Below, in pieces: positions 17,818 through 26,489 of a stretch of 64,000 nt of DNA. A program made the translations under genes and the position numbers. Every line of letters starts with the position of its first letter. The stretch's first letter is position 1. The DNA is from an uncultured Verrucomicrobiales bacterium. Its GTDB lineage: Bacteria > Verrucomicrobiota > Verrucomicrobiia > Verrucomicrobiales > Akkermansiaceae. A model generated the notes under the pieces. The model did no database searches. It was given only the letters and a program-made list of their open reading frames with translations, and was not told the origin of the DNA. The stretch covers positions 83,611-147,610 of the forward strand of contig CALFVF010000011.1 in assembly GCA_937928735.1 (NCBI GenBank), written 5' to 3'.

Positions 17818-18831
17818 ATGAAATTAACTCAACTCATCGTTTCACTCTTTGCCATGATGACTCTTGGTGCCTCAGCTCAAACTGAGGCAAAGCGCCAGAT
17901 CGCGAGAGCAGCCCTCACCACAGATGGATCGACTGATCAAATTTATCTCGTGGAGGCCACAAAGGGCTCTATCCAGTATATTTCTTCTCGGATCACCTTT
18001 GAGCGCGCTGCCACCATGGATAGTCCAAAGATCAATAAGCTCTCACGCGTGAAGGTCGACCACCTCTACCTCTACGAGCCAAAAGGCTACGCGCAGGCCA
18101 TGGATCTCTTCCAAGCCAGAAAGTATAAAGAAGCGCTCAAAGCCTTTGAAAAAGTCACTGAGCGCCAGTCCAATACAGCAGTGCTAGAAAACAATTACGC
18201 GACTCTAGCACAGTACTATCAGGTTGAGTGCTGCCGCAGAATGCTCGATCTCGAGGGGATGAAGAAAAAAATCGCAAAGCTCGATTCTAAACCACTCACC
18301 AGGCAGATACAGATCGCCCAGTTGGAGCTCTTTGCTTTTTGGGAAGCAGTCCTAAATAAAGAGTGGCAGCGTCTGGATACTCTCTGCAAGCAGTGGAGCA
18401 AGCGCAAGCTACCAGTGAGCCACCGCGCACAGATCGAGTTCTGCCACGCCCAAGCTCTAGAAGGCCTCAAGCAGTGGAAGCCAGCACTCAATGCCTATGC
18501 GCGTGCGATGACAGCAGATTTCACCACCTCACACGAAATCGTGAAACAATCTGCTCTCAATGCCCTCGCAATCTATGCACAGATGGATGGAGTAAAGCGT
18601 GAAATGAAAAACTGGGGTAAGCCCGCTGCTAATTCAAATTCTGAGGGCTATCAGTTCTTAGGAGAAGCCTATGGACTCGCCTCGATTTACGAAAAAGCGA
18701 AACTTGGTGGAGAAACCTCATTGCCTGCAGAGTACAAAGCATTCCTAAAATTCCAGCCACCGCACTTAGCTAAGGCCAAGGAGAAAGCTAAAGCCAAGGA
18801 GAAAGCGAAAAAAGAAGCCGCTGCGAACTAG
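17818..18831 (+). CDS. Exported helical-repeat protein with lysine-rich tail
   Basis: The 337-residue protein has a signal peptide (LIVSLFAMMTLGASA) and a short beta-rich N-terminal domain (about 25-85). A helical region with at least one TPR-like unit follows (AMDLFQARKYKEALKAFEKV, then KQWKPALNAYARAM). It ends in a basic tail of alternating KAKEKA units. It follows the TPR gene by 35 bases and a strong terminator closes the unit, so it is probably a partner of the TPR/Exb system. Not assigned to a named family. Confidence 0.7.
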   Translation: MKLTQLIVSLFAMMTLGASAQTEAKRQIARAALTTDGSTDQIYLVEATKGSIQYISSRITFERAATMDSPKINKLSRVKVDHLYLYEPKGYAQAMDLFQARKYKEALKAFEKVTERQSNTAVLENNYATLAQYYQVECCRRMLDLEGMKKKIAKLDSKPLTRQIQIAQLELFAFWEAVLNKEWQRLDTLCKQWSKRKLPVSHRAQIEFCHAQALEGLKQWKPALNAYARAMTADFTTSHEIVKQSALNALAIYAQMDGVKREMKNWGKPAANSNSEGYQFLGEAYGLASIYEKAKLGGETSLPAEYKAFLKFQPPHLAKAKEKAKAKEKAKKEAAAN

Positions 18832-18858
18832 CAGAGCATTCTCTAGAGAATTGATTTT

Positions 18859-18897
18859 AAACCCTGTTTGGAGATGATTCAGACAGGGTTTCTTTTT
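18859..18897 (+). terminator. Strong intrinsic terminator of the Exb/TPR operon
   Basis: A 12-bp stem with one G-U pair (AAACCCTGTTTG at 18859-18870, CAGACAGGGTTT at 18880-18891) and a 9-base loop is followed by CTTTTTG. It lies 28 bases after the last stop codon. Confidence 0.85.
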
Positions 18898-19022
18898 GCA
18901 TCTATCTATGGGCTTTGGTTCTGTGATAGAGGAACTCGCACCCATATACCCAAGACGAAGTACGACATGGGAAAGAAGTCCTTCTCTCTTGACCAAGTGG
19001 TGTTTCTAGCGATTCTGTAAGA

Positions 19023-20489
19023 ATGCGAAATACACTCTTTCTCGTTAGCTTGATACTCGCAGCCATACCTTGTCAGGCGAAGTCCCCCAACGTTCTCTTT
19101 ATCGCTGTCGATGATCTGGGGAGTCAGATACGCTGCTTTGGTGACCAGCGCGCGATCACGCCCAATATTGATGCTCTCTCAGCCTCAGGAGTGCGCTTTG
19201 ACTCAGCGTATAATCAGATCCCTTTGTGTAACCCATCACGCGCCTCTGTGATGACAGGTCTTCGACCAGATCAAATTGGTGTTTACGATCTCGATCGGTA
19301 TTTCCGAGATGATTATCCAGATGCAGACACACTCTCTCAGTTATTTATAAAGGAGGGCTATTGGACAGCTCGAGTTGGTAAAATTTATCACTACAATGTC
19401 CCAGCCTCCATCGGCACAGATGGTTTTGATGATCCAGCCTCTTGGATGGAAACGGTGAACCCCTACGGAAGGGATAAGGTGGAGGAGGCACTTGTCTTTA
19501 ATGCCGAGCCTCACCGAAAGATTAGCGGCGCACTTAGCTGGCACGCGGCTGAGGGCACGGATGAGGAGCAGACAGATGGTATGATCGCTACCGAAGCGAT
19601 TCGTTTGATGAAAGAGCATAAAGAGAAGCGTAAGGATCAGTCTTTTTTCCTCGGAGTTGGATTTTTTCGCCCGCACACACCCTTTGTCGCTCCAAAGGCG
19701 TACTTTGATCTCTATCCACTCGAAGAGATCGCTTTACCAGAAGTACCGAAGGGAGATCGGGAAGACATACCCACCGCGGCCTTTGCCCATAATTGCCCAG
19801 TGCCTCACTACAGTCTCGATGAGTTGACACTGCGTAAGGCTACTCAGGCTTACTATGCCTGTGTGTCTTTTATCGATGCTCAGGTCGGGCGGATGATGCA
19901 GGCACTAGAGGAGGAGGGTCTCGCCGAGAATACCATTGTGGTATTCTGGAGTGACCATGGCTACCATCTCGGTGAGCACGGAGGAGTCTGGCAGAAGAGA
20001 ACACTCTTTGAGGAGAGTGCCGCAGCGCCATTGATTATTCGAGCGCCCGACTTGGCAGGGAATGGGCAGGCCTCCCCGCGAGTTGTCGAATTTGTTGATA
20101 TTTACCCGACACTAGTCGAACTCGCAGAATTAACTCAAAAGCCTTCTCAGGCCCTTGCGGGGCAGAGTTTAGTCCCGTTACTTGAAAAACCAAATGCTCC
20201 ATGGGACTCTTATGCGATTACCCAGATACTGCGCCCAGCAGATGACCGCTTAGAGACTCAAGTCATGGGTTGTAGTATCAGGACAGAGCGCTGGCGCTAC
20301 ACCGAGTGGGCAGAAGGCCAGTACGGGGTAGAGCTCTATGATCACAAGCAGGATAAGAAGGAATATCAGAACCGCGCGATTAGCCCAGACGCAGAAGCCT
20401 CAGAGGCCATCAAGAAGCTCAAGCCACTCCTCAGGGCGAAGGCCAGTGGCACGATTCCTAAGGTGCCAGTGAATCCCGCAAGGCTATGA
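19023..20489 (+). CDS. Secreted iduronate-2-sulfatase-like sulfatase
   Basis: This 488-residue type I sulfatase has a signal peptide ([15 protein letters not shown]). It shows the metal-site motif AVDDLG near residue 28 and the formylglycine signature CNPSR with Cys69 in [13 protein letters not shown]. Also seen are [29 protein letters not shown] and the late metal site [17 protein letters not shown]. It would hydrolyse sulfate esters of carbohydrates outside the cytoplasm after Cys conversion by a maturase not seen here. A close paralogue is at 31500-32978 on the other strand. The gene stands alone. Confidence 0.92.
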   Translation: MRNTLFLVSLILAAIPCQAKSPNVLFIAVDDLGSQIRCFGDQRAITPNIDALSASGVRFDSAYNQIPLCNPSRASVMTGLRPDQIGVYDLDRYFRDDYPDADTLSQLFIKEGYWTARVGKIYHYNVPASIGTDGFDDPASWMETVNPYGRDKVEEALVFNAEPHRKISGALSWHAAEGTDEEQTDGMIATEAIRLMKEHKEKRKDQSFFLGVGFFRPHTPFVAPKAYFDLYPLEEIALPEVPKGDREDIPTAAFAHNCPVPHYSLDELTLRKATQAYYACVSFIDAQVGRMMQALEEEGLAENTIVVFWSDHGYHLGEHGGVWQKRTLFEESAAAPLIIRAPDLAGNGQASPRVVEFVDIYPTLVELAELTQKPSQALAGQSLVPLLEKPNAPWDSYAITQILRPADDRLETQVMGCSIRTERWRYTEWAEGQYGVELYDHKQDKKEYQNRAISPDAEASEAIKKLKPLLRAKASGTIPKVPVNPARL

Positions 20490-20668
20490 TTTTGTGGAAT
20501 AGTGAGACAGAGCCCAGGTCACCAGAGAGTTTGGTGGAAACTGCTTTACAGAGGAGGCTTCGTAAAGTGGTAGGATCTCAGTAGAGTTTTATCAATCATC
20601 CGAATTGTGCCCGCTGGATTGGCCGATCAATCATTGACAGTGTCTAGGAGGTCACAAATGTAGGCACA

Positions 20669-20702
20669 AAAAAGCTTCTGATACGAATACCAGAAGCTTT
20701 TG
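20669..20702 (-). terminator. Intrinsic terminator of the PEP-CTERM gene
   Basis: AAAAGCTTCTG and CAGAAGCTTTT form a near-perfect 11-bp stem with a 10-base loop. On the minus strand it is followed by a T tract, 31 bases beyond the PEP-CTERM stop. It may also serve the sulfatase from the left. Confidence 0.8.
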
Positions 20703-20732
20703 AAATTATGTAAACTGACTAAGCTTAGAAAA

Positions 20733-21542
20733 CTAGCGTCTGCGACGTATCGCAAAAGCCATACCTGCAAAGCCAAGTAGCAGTGTTGAGCTAGGCTCGG
20801 GAATAGCAGAAATAGTGAGGCTGTTTAACTGAGTGCCGTCCGCTCCGTTAGAACCATTGTCGTTTAAGAAGAGAGTCACTGTATCTCCAGCGACAAGACC
20901 TGTGGCATCGAAAGTGAAGGATTCTGTTACTGCTGCACCATCGGAGATAGCTCCGACATCAACAGCAACATCATTCACAAATCCAATGAAGTTAACGCCA
21001 TTTCCGTTCACATTAGTATTGTTAATTGCATAGTCTACTTGAAAAGCAGCAGCTCCGAGAGCGATGTCGCTAGCATCAAATGTATAAGTGATGAACGGGC
21101 CGGCATTCATAGCTCCCGGATGGACGAAGTTTGTACGAACTTGTAAAAAGTTGAACACTGGTCCTTGTGCATCAAATGCTGCTCCAGTGGTGTCTGCGAT
21201 AAGATTGGCCCCTTCCTGTCCTTGTAATAAAAATAGATTTCCTCGGTTTAAAGTATCACCAACCATCGGATCAAAAGCTGGACCGTTTGGGTCGGGAGTA
21301 GCGCCTGTCCCTGCCACTGTTAAGAAAGTGGATACAGTTCCCGAGCCAGGAGAAGCTTCTTGTGCTGCCGAAAAAGAAAAGCTGCCCTGTGCACCTGTAT
21401 TAGTAGCAGGTGTGATCGAGTCCGCAGCTGTTGCGACACCTGCTGCGGCAGGGCCAGTAGGATTGAAATCAGCAATAACAATTGCCTGAGCTGGTATAGC
21501 ACTAGCTGCGGCTATGGTGCATAGGATGGGAAATAATTTCAT
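20733..21542 (-). CDS. PEP-CTERM sorting-domain exported protein
   Basis: From the ATG at 21542 the product is 269 residues and begins with a signal peptide (MKLFPILCTIAAASAIPAQA); an upstream in-frame ATG at 21659 would hide it. The middle is a low-charge, Gly/Ala/Asn-rich beta domain. The C-terminus has the sorting signal PEPSSTLLLGFAGMAF followed by the basic tail IRRRR, recognised by exosortase and usually linked to exopolysaccharide. No exosortase is in the window, so it must be elsewhere. Expressed as a single gene; role unknown. Confidence 0.88.
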   Translation of the reverse strand: MKLFPILCTIAAASAIPAQAIVIADFNPTGPAAAGVATAADSITPATNTGAQGSFSFSAAQEASPGSGTVSTFLTVAGTGATPDPNGPAFDPMVGDTLNRGNLFLLQGQEGANLIADTTGAAFDAQGPVFNFLQVRTNFVHPGAMNAGPFITYTFDASDIALGAAAFQVDYAINNTNVNGNGVNFIGFVNDVAVDVGAISDGAAVTESFTFDATGLVAGDTVTLFLNDNGSNGADGTQLNSLTISAIPEPSSTLLLGFAGMAFAIRRRR

Positions 21543-21883
21543 AGATTTCGTAGTAATTATTGAATAAGATATTTCGGTTAGTGGAAAAGCGTATGGCAGA
21601 ATGCGTGATGTTAGAAGAGTAAAAAGCTTGAAAAGTCTAATTTGCGAAGTAAATCGCATGTTTTTTTAGTAAATAGTCAGCAGATCTTCGTCTTTTTACA
21701 GCTAAAACATGGAGTCCTAATACCAACTCAAAAAACTAACTGGTAGAATTCCTCATTGGTATAAGAAATAGCCTTATCGTCCAAAAGTAACACATTCAGT
21801 GTGTTTCGGTTATGTGGAAGTTGGTGATCAAGCTTGTCGTGAGCCTTTTTCTCTCATGACATGGTTCGATATCGGAGGGGATT
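21543..21883. other. Intergenic region, PEP-CTERM leader and response-regulator tail
   Basis: This 341-base AT-rich stretch separates two minus-strand genes. It should hold the PEP-CTERM promoter (no convincing box was found). It has a hairpin just past the response regulator at 21835-21861 and a small AACACA/TGTGTT hairpin at 21789-21805. An ATACCAA/TTGGTAT inverted pair lies near 21720-21762. No gene is seen in it. Confidence 0.5.
21835..21861 (-). terminator. Candidate terminator of the response-regulator operon
   Basis: TGTCGTGAG (21835-21843) and CTCATGACA (21853-21861) pair over 9 bp with one G-U, with a pyrimidine-rich 9-base loop. There is no good T tract on the minus strand, so function as a terminator is uncertain. 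Confidence 0.4.
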
Positions 21884-23281
21884 TTATGGGTTTGCGCTGT
21901 GAGTGAGTTCCTCTGTGGTGGTGTTGAGTAGCTGGGCGGCGCGCTGTTTGTCTCCGTCGTTTTGTTCGAGGACTTGTTGGGCGAGGCGCTGGGGGAGCCA
22001 TTGGAGTAGATTGGTGTCACCAGGGGCTATGGCGATGAGTTTATTGAGCGTTTCCTCGAGTTCTTTTGAGCGCAGGATAGGGGTGGCGATAGGGATGTCT
22101 TCTGCGAGTAGAACGTCTGATGAGGCGAGAGCGCAGGAGCGAGCTATAGTGTTCTCTAGTTCACGGACATTGCCCGGCCAGCGGTGCTCTTGGAGGGCAG
22201 AGATGGCTTCACCTGATAGGCGAATGCGTGCCATGCCGTTTTTGCGGGTGATTTTATGCAGGAAAAATTCAGCGAGTAGTGGGATGTCCTCGGAGCGTTC
22301 GCGCAGTGGGGGAAGCTTGAGCTCGACAACATTGAGCCGGTAGTAGAGGTCTTCGCGGAAGCGGCCTTGGGCGACTTCCTCAGCGAGGTCTTTATTGGTG
22401 GCGGCAACAATTCTTACATCACTAGTAAGGGCTTCATTGCCGCCGACTCTGGAGAAACTGCCGTCTTGGAGCACGCGCAGGAGTTTGACCTGTACGGGCA
22501 GGGGCATGTCCCCGATTTCATCCAGAAAGAGGGTGCCATTGTCACATTGCTCAAAGCGCCCCGCTCTACGCGCTGCTGCCCCTGTGAAGGAGCCTTTTTC
22601 ATGGCCAAAGAGCTCGCTCTCAAGCAAGTTATCGGGAATGGCGCCGCAGTTGATGGGGACAAAGGTGTTTTTCTGCCGAGGGCTGTAGTCGTGGATGGCG
22701 GTGGCGACGAGTTCTTTCCCGGTGCCACTCTCTCCGGTGACGAGTACCGGGGCGTCTGTACGTGCGACACGACCGACGAGCTTAAAGACATCTTGGAAGG
22801 CTCGTGAGGCGCCGATGACCTTAAGCTGGCCTCCACTGCTTCCGCTTGATTGTTGGGGTGTGCTGCGTTTCTGCTGGTTGGCGCTGCGGCGGCTCTCGAT
22901 GGTCTGCCAGGCTGTTTCTACGGCAGTGCGGAGTTCAAAGGTGAGGCTTTCTTTCCGCAGGATATCGTGGGCACCGTGTTGAGTGGCTTTGATGATCTGG
23001 GCTGTTCCCGGGAAGCCTGCGGTGAGAATAATCAGGAGATCAGGCTGAGTCGCGCGCAGCTTAGTGATGAGCTCTAGGCCATCAAAGGGCTCGAGTACGA
23101 TGTCGGCGATGACGAGCTCTACTGTGGTGCGCTCACAGACTTTGAGCGCATTTTGGGCATTATCACAGCGCAGGATTCTGACATCGGGTGCTTCGAGGTG
23201 CTTGCTGGCCCAGTCGAGGTAGTCATGGTCTGGATCGACAAGTAATAGTGTGCGCTCAGTGGATTGGTCTTTCTGTCTCAT
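21884..23281 (-). CDS. Sigma-54-dependent response regulator (NtrC family)
   Basis: The start at 23281 (MRQKDQSTERTLLLVD) gives 465 residues and places the gene 13 bases after uppS; the longer open frame runs into uppS and is unlikely. A receiver domain (about 10-125) has acceptor Asp60 (LVIADIVLEP) and Lys110. A sigma-54 AAA+ domain (about 155-390) shows Walker A GESGTGKE (183-190), the loop GSFTGA (230-235) and Walker B LFLDEIGD. The C-terminal Fis-type helix-turn-helix reads QRAAQLLNTTTEELTHS and then stops, so the recognition helix is short and atypical. No sensor kinase lies next to it. Confidence 0.9.
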   Translation of the reverse strand: MRQKDQSTERTLLLVDPDHDYLDWASKHLEAPDVRILRCDNAQNALKVCERTTVELVIADIVLEPFDGLELITKLRATQPDLLIILTAGFPGTAQIIKATQHGAHDILRKESLTFELRTAVETAWQTIESRRSANQQKRSTPQQSSGSSGGQLKVIGASRAFQDVFKLVGRVARTDAPVLVTGESGTGKELVATAIHDYSPRQKNTFVPINCGAIPDNLLESELFGHEKGSFTGAAARRAGRFEQCDNGTLFLDEIGDMPLPVQVKLLRVLQDGSFSRVGGNEALTSDVRIVAATNKDLAEEVAQGRFREDLYYRLNVVELKLPPLRERSEDIPLLAEFFLHKITRKNGMARIRLSGEAISALQEHRWPGNVRELENTIARSCALASSDVLLAEDIPIATPILRSKELEETLNKLIAIAPGDTNLLQWLPQRLAQQVLEQNDGDKQRAAQLLNTTTEELTHSANP

Positions 23282-23294
23282 AGCAATATCAGGA

Positions 23295-24059
23295 TTAGAG
23301 TGCTCCGAAGCGGCGGTGGCGTGAACGATAGGTGTCGAGGGCTTGGTGGAATTCGGCTTTGCGAAATTCTGGCCAGTATTTCTCTGAAATGACGATTTCC
23401 GCATAGCTGATCTGCCAGAGCATGAAGTTGGAGAGGCGGAGCTCTCCCGAGGTGCGAATCAGTAAATCAGGGTCTGGGGTGCCTGCTGTGTAGAGGTGAG
23501 CAGAGATGGTGTTATTGTCGATGTCTTCTGGTTGGATACGGCCTTCTGCGGCCTTTTGCGCTATTTGGCGTGCGGCATCGACGATTTCTTCTCGGGAGCC
23601 ATAGGAGAGGGCGAGATTAAGGGTGAGTTTGGTATTATTGGCTGTCTTTTCTTCCGCGAGGTGGAGTTGTTTTCTTGTTTTTTTTGGGAGCATGTCTGTT
23701 CTCCCTATGGAGGTGAGTTTGACATTGCGCTGCATCATTTCGTGTGTTTTCTCCTTCAGAAAGTGCTCAAGAAGCGACATGAGGGCTTTGATTTCTTCTG
23801 GAGGGCGATTCCAGTTTTCTGAAGAAAAGGCATAGACAGTGAGATGAGAGACACCTGTTTCGATGCATGCCTCGAGGATTTCTCGCAGTGATTCAGCTCC
23901 TGCACGGTGACCATCTCGGCGTGGGAGGCCTCTTTCTCGTGCCCAGCGGCCGTTACCATCCATGATGATGGCGATATGTTGGGGCGCCAGAGTTAGTGGC
24001 TCTGTGGGTTCTTTGAGTGAGGTGTCAGGCAGAGCCGAGTTGGACGTGGTAGAACGCAT
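23295..24059 (-). CDS. uppS: Isoprenyl transferase (undecaprenyl diphosphate synthase)
   Basis: The 254-residue cis-prenyltransferase makes the C55 lipid carrier for peptidoglycan and polysaccharide synthesis, matching the large polysaccharide locus later in the window. Motifs: IAIIMDGNGRWARERGLPR with the catalytic Asp (about residue 34), GHRAGAESLREIL, YAFSSENWNRP, LALSYGSREEIVDA and DLLIRTSGELRLSNFMLWQ. Length is normal, with a 28-residue variable N-terminus. It is upstream of the response-regulator gene and 137 bases downstream of the inactive rhomboid gene. Confidence 0.95.
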   Translation of the reverse strand: MRSTTSNSALPDTSLKEPTEPLTLAPQHIAIIMDGNGRWARERGLPRRDGHRAGAESLREILEACIETGVSHLTVYAFSSENWNRPPEEIKALMSLLEHFLKEKTHEMMQRNVKLTSIGRTDMLPKKTRKQLHLAEEKTANNTKLTLNLALSYGSREEIVDAARQIAQKAAEGRIQPEDIDNNTISAHLYTAGTPDPDLLIRTSGELRLSNFMLWQISYAEIVISEKYWPEFRKAEFHQALDTYRSRHRRFGAL

Positions 24060-24196
24060 GAGTGGGGAGTAGTCATGGCCAGAAAATAATCTTTAGGCAA
24101 GTCTCCTTGTGTAAATCCTTGTAGGATTCACTCCTACCTCACCATCTATGACATAGAGAAGATAAGTGGAGGCAGAGAGCGTGACTCATTGTGGCA

Positions 24197-25072
24197 TTAC
24201 TTACCCTCTGAGGCTTGCTTGAGTTTGTCCTTTTCTGCTTGAGTCAGGCTCTGGAATCCGTGGGCGGAAATTTTATCAAGAATAGAGTCTAGTTCCGAGC
24301 TGGTGTGGGAGGCGAGCTGGCTGCGAGGTCTGATTTTCGCTTGTGAAGAGGGGCGTTTCTTTGAAGAGCGTTTTTTGGAGGGGTGGGCGCGGTAGTTTTT
24401 AGATTTGGCTCTCCCTGTGGGCTTGAGCTGGAAGTCAGAAGCGGAGAAGCCGAAGTGTCTGTAGGCGAGGCCCTGCTGAACCATGTAGTAGAGTGCTGTA
24501 CCGACACCTGTGAGCACCATAATGGCTCCTAGCCAAAAAGAAGCCGTGATGAGCTGGAGCGTGGAGATGCAGAGGAAGGCGAGGGCGAGCCACTTGAGTG
24601 GTATGGATAAGAGCGCGGTACTTTGATTCGGCATCATGGCTACAGCGGCACAGAATACAGAGAGGCTAAGTACCTGATTTCCTAGAAATCCACTAGAGAT
24701 CTGGAAGAGAGAAAGGGGGAGTTGGGCGAGGCAGAGCGCGAAAATGGCAGGAAGGAGGATGCAGCTGAGGACGAGTTTTATGTAGCCTTTCTGTCCTAGT
24801 GCTGCCTCGACTTGGCGGCCAAAACTAAAGAAGAAAAAGAGCCCAAGAGCCCAAAATAGAGAAGGAGGGGAGACTAAACTATAGGTGATGACACGCCAGA
24901 GCTCACCGGAGAGAATCGCTGTGGCTGAGAATCCAGAGTGGTGCAGAGCGCTTTCTGGGGAGAAGACAACGCAGAGCATCCCTACAATCTGGATGATGAT
25001 GATGATTTCTGTGACTGCTATGGGGAGCTTTCCAAGGTAGAAGTACGCAGGTCTGTGATCGTAGGGTCGCAT
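24197..25072 (-). CDS. Inactive rhomboid-like membrane protein with C-terminal tail
   Basis: From the ATG at 25072 (MRPYDHRPAYF) it has 291 residues; a TTG seven codons upstream is possible. About six hydrophobic helices span residues 20-205 in the rhomboid arrangement. Where an active rhomboid has GxSG this protein has GFLGNQVLSLS, and no catalytic His is evident, so it is probably proteolytically dead. A very basic linker (AHPSKKRSSKKRPSS) leads to a short helical domain (ELDSILDKISAHGFQSLTQAEKDKL), as found at the end of many rhomboid-like proteins. It lies 63 bases from the active rhomboid gene. Confidence 0.8.
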   Translation of the reverse strand: MRPYDHRPAYFYLGKLPIAVTEIIIIIQIVGMLCVVFSPESALHHSGFSATAILSGELWRVITYSLVSPPSLFWALGLFFFFSFGRQVEAALGQKGYIKLVLSCILLPAIFALCLAQLPLSLFQISSGFLGNQVLSLSVFCAAVAMMPNQSTALLSIPLKWLALAFLCISTLQLITASFWLGAIMVLTGVGTALYYMVQQGLAYRHFGFSASDFQLKPTGRAKSKNYRAHPSKKRSSKKRPSSQAKIRPRSQLASHTSSELDSILDKISAHGFQSLTQAEKDKLKQASEGK

Positions 25073-25135
25073 AGATTGTGAGAAGTGGGTCAACTCAGAA
25101 ACTCAGAGTAAGCGTTCAGTGGTGATTCTACTCTA

Positions 25136-25771
25136 TTAGCGTCTCAGAGTCAGAGAATTTTTCATCAAAAGATAGCCGATGAGCGCACCTCCGAGGTGGG
25201 CGGCCTCACCTCCTGCATTAAAGCCGTCACTCAAGATAACAAGAGCCCCGACACCAATAAGAATGAGGGCGAAGGTCTTGAGTGGCATCGGCTGGCTCAG
25301 AAACATAGGCCGCACGTAGGCATTTGGGGCGAGCACTGTCACAGCTGCCAGAATCGCATAAATCGAGCCAGAGGCGCCAACGAGCGGAGTCCAGGGACTT
25401 CCAGAGAGAATGCCAAGATGTAGGAGTGTCATATAGGCGATAGCGCCCGCGCAGCCAGAGACTAGGTAGAAAAGGAGGAACTTCCACCAGCTTCGCCAAT
25501 AAGCTTCCACGTAGTGGCCAAAGGCCCAGAGAGCGTACATATTAAAGGCCAAGTGGACAAAATCGCCGTGCAGGAACTGGTAGGTGATGAGTCTCCAGTA
25601 CTGGCCAAGCTCAATGATCGTGCCATAGCTGGCGTGGCCGTATTCAAGATACAGATCGTCTTTTAGTGGGTTAAAAAGATGAACCGCGATATTAATGACA
25701 AGTAGGGAGAGGCATACTGGGGGGAGGTGCTGCCCCTGTGAGGCTTGTTGTTGATTCCACTGCATGCGCAT
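25136..25771 (-). CDS. Rhomboid intramembrane serine protease
   Basis: The 211-residue membrane protein has six predicted helices. Catalytic Ser is in GASGSIYAILAAV (near residue 134), and the catalytic His is probably in GEAAHLGGALIGYLL near residue 193. The supporting HLAFNMYALWAFG (oxyanion His/Asn) and WRLITYQFLHGDFVH are also present. It cleaves transmembrane substrates within the membrane; substrates are unknown. It is first of a minus-strand run: rhomboid, inactive rhomboid, uppS, response regulator. ATG codons at 25771 and 25765 are both plausible starts. Confidence 0.92.
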   Translation of the reverse strand: MRMQWNQQQASQGQHLPPVCLSLLVINIAVHLFNPLKDDLYLEYGHASYGTIIELGQYWRLITYQFLHGDFVHLAFNMYALWAFGHYVEAYWRSWWKFLLFYLVSGCAGAIAYMTLLHLGILSGSPWTPLVGASGSIYAILAAVTVLAPNAYVRPMFLSQPMPLKTFALILIGVGALVILSDGFNAGGEAAHLGGALIGYLLMKNSLTLRR

Positions 25772-25836
25772 GGGGAGAGAGAAGCACGAACTCAGAGGTT
25801 CTGCAAGTGAGGGCTCAGGAGGAAATCAGAGAAGTG

Positions 25837-25910
25837 AGGGCACCTCTGATAACCTTATTTCTGAAATCTGAAGGCTTTTTTTATCGAAAGTAGGTTACTG
25901 GAGGTACTCT
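25837..25910. repeat. Short inverted-repeat (MITE-like) element, deleted copy
   Basis: The left end AGGGCACCTCTGATAACCT and right end AGGTTACTGGAGGTACTCT are inverted relatives of each other and match the ends of the longer copy at 31310-31470. The 74-base length fits the longer copy with its centre removed between CTGAAA repeats. No clear target duplication flanks it. Confidence 0.65.
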
Positions 25911-25922
25911 CGGAGGTAAAAA

Positions 25923-25936
25923 GTTTTTTAAAAAAC
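25923..25936. promoter_or_regulatory. Perfect palindrome upstream of rpmG
   Basis: GTTTTTTAAAAAAC is a perfect 14-base palindrome 12 bases before the candidate -35 box of the L33/S18 unit. It could be an operator, an UP-like AT tract or chance in AT-rich DNA. Confidence 0.35.
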
Positions 25937-25948
25937 GTGCAGTTTTAC

Positions 25949-25976
25949 TTGACCTATCGCCTGCATTGATTAGCTT
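25949..25976 (+). promoter_or_regulatory. Candidate promoter of rpmG-rpsR
   Basis: TTGACC at 25949-25954 is followed after 16 bases by TAGCTT at 25971-25976. The -35 is good and the -10 weak. The start codon is at 26011. Confidence 0.35.
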
Positions 25977-26010
25977 CCGCCTCCCGATTTTTTTAACATT
26001 TAGCAAAACT

Positions 26011-26184
26011 ATGCCACGCGATATCATCATTCTCGAATGCACAGAAGCGAGAGCTCTTGGTAAATCACCATCACGCTACGTCTCTACCCGCAATAAGAAG
26101 AGCCTGAACACACCAGGCCGCTTAGAAAAAGTAAAATACAATCCTAATCTTAAGCGCCGCACTCTGCATCGCGAACTTCGCTAA
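26011..26184 (+). CDS. rpmG: 50S ribosomal protein L33, zinc-ligand-free type
   Basis: Starting at [13 protein letters not shown] the protein has 57 residues; 15 further upstream residues in frame are spurious. The body [23 protein letters not shown] is diagnostic of L33. Only one Cys (ECTEA) is present, so the CxxC pairs of the zinc-binding form are missing. It is 18 bases upstream of rpsR. As in other bacteria, L33 and S18 may be the main copies here; paralogues cannot be ruled in or out from this window. Confidence 0.95.
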   Translation: MPRDIIILECTEARALGKSPSRYVSTRNKKSLNTPGRLEKVKYNPNLKRRTLHRELR

Positions 26185-26202
26185 TTTAGCTTTTTAACTA
26201 CC

Positions 26203-26445
26203 ATGTCTGAACCAAAGACCATTGAGCGCCGTATCGCCTTCCGTAAGGCGAATCGCCAGATGACGCGCCGCCGCATCGACCTTCCTCTTGAACTAGTGGA
26301 TTACAAAAATGCGGATCTACTGAGCAAATTTACGACAGAAACTGGTAAGATTCTACCACGTCGTGTGACAGGTGTTTCTGCAAAAATGCACCGCCGTATC
26401 ACACGTGAGATCAAGCGCGCACGCGCTGTAAACATTCTCCCATAA
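26203..26445 (+). CDS. rpsR: 30S ribosomal protein S18, cysteine-free type
   Basis: The 80-residue basic protein matches S18 ([21 protein letters not shown], then THE typical basic stretch [17 protein letters not shown]). It has no cysteine, so it is the zinc-independent type. S18 binds 16S rRNA with S6 in the platform of the small subunit. It follows rpmG closely and a strong terminator lies 45 bases after its stop. Confidence 0.95.
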   Translation: MSEPKTIERRIAFRKANRQMTRRRIDLPLELVDYKNADLLSKFTTETGKILPRRVTGVSAKMHRRITREIKRARAVNILP

Positions 26446-26489
26446 CCTTGCAGGAAGCAGGGTCGGGAATAAAAAAGACATAGTTTTTA

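Noticed and set aside
22367..22836. Long frames on both strands inside the sigma-54 activator
   Set aside because: They coincide with the AAA+ domain, whose Walker and GSFTGA motifs prove the minus-strand reading frame; the others are by-products of codon bias.
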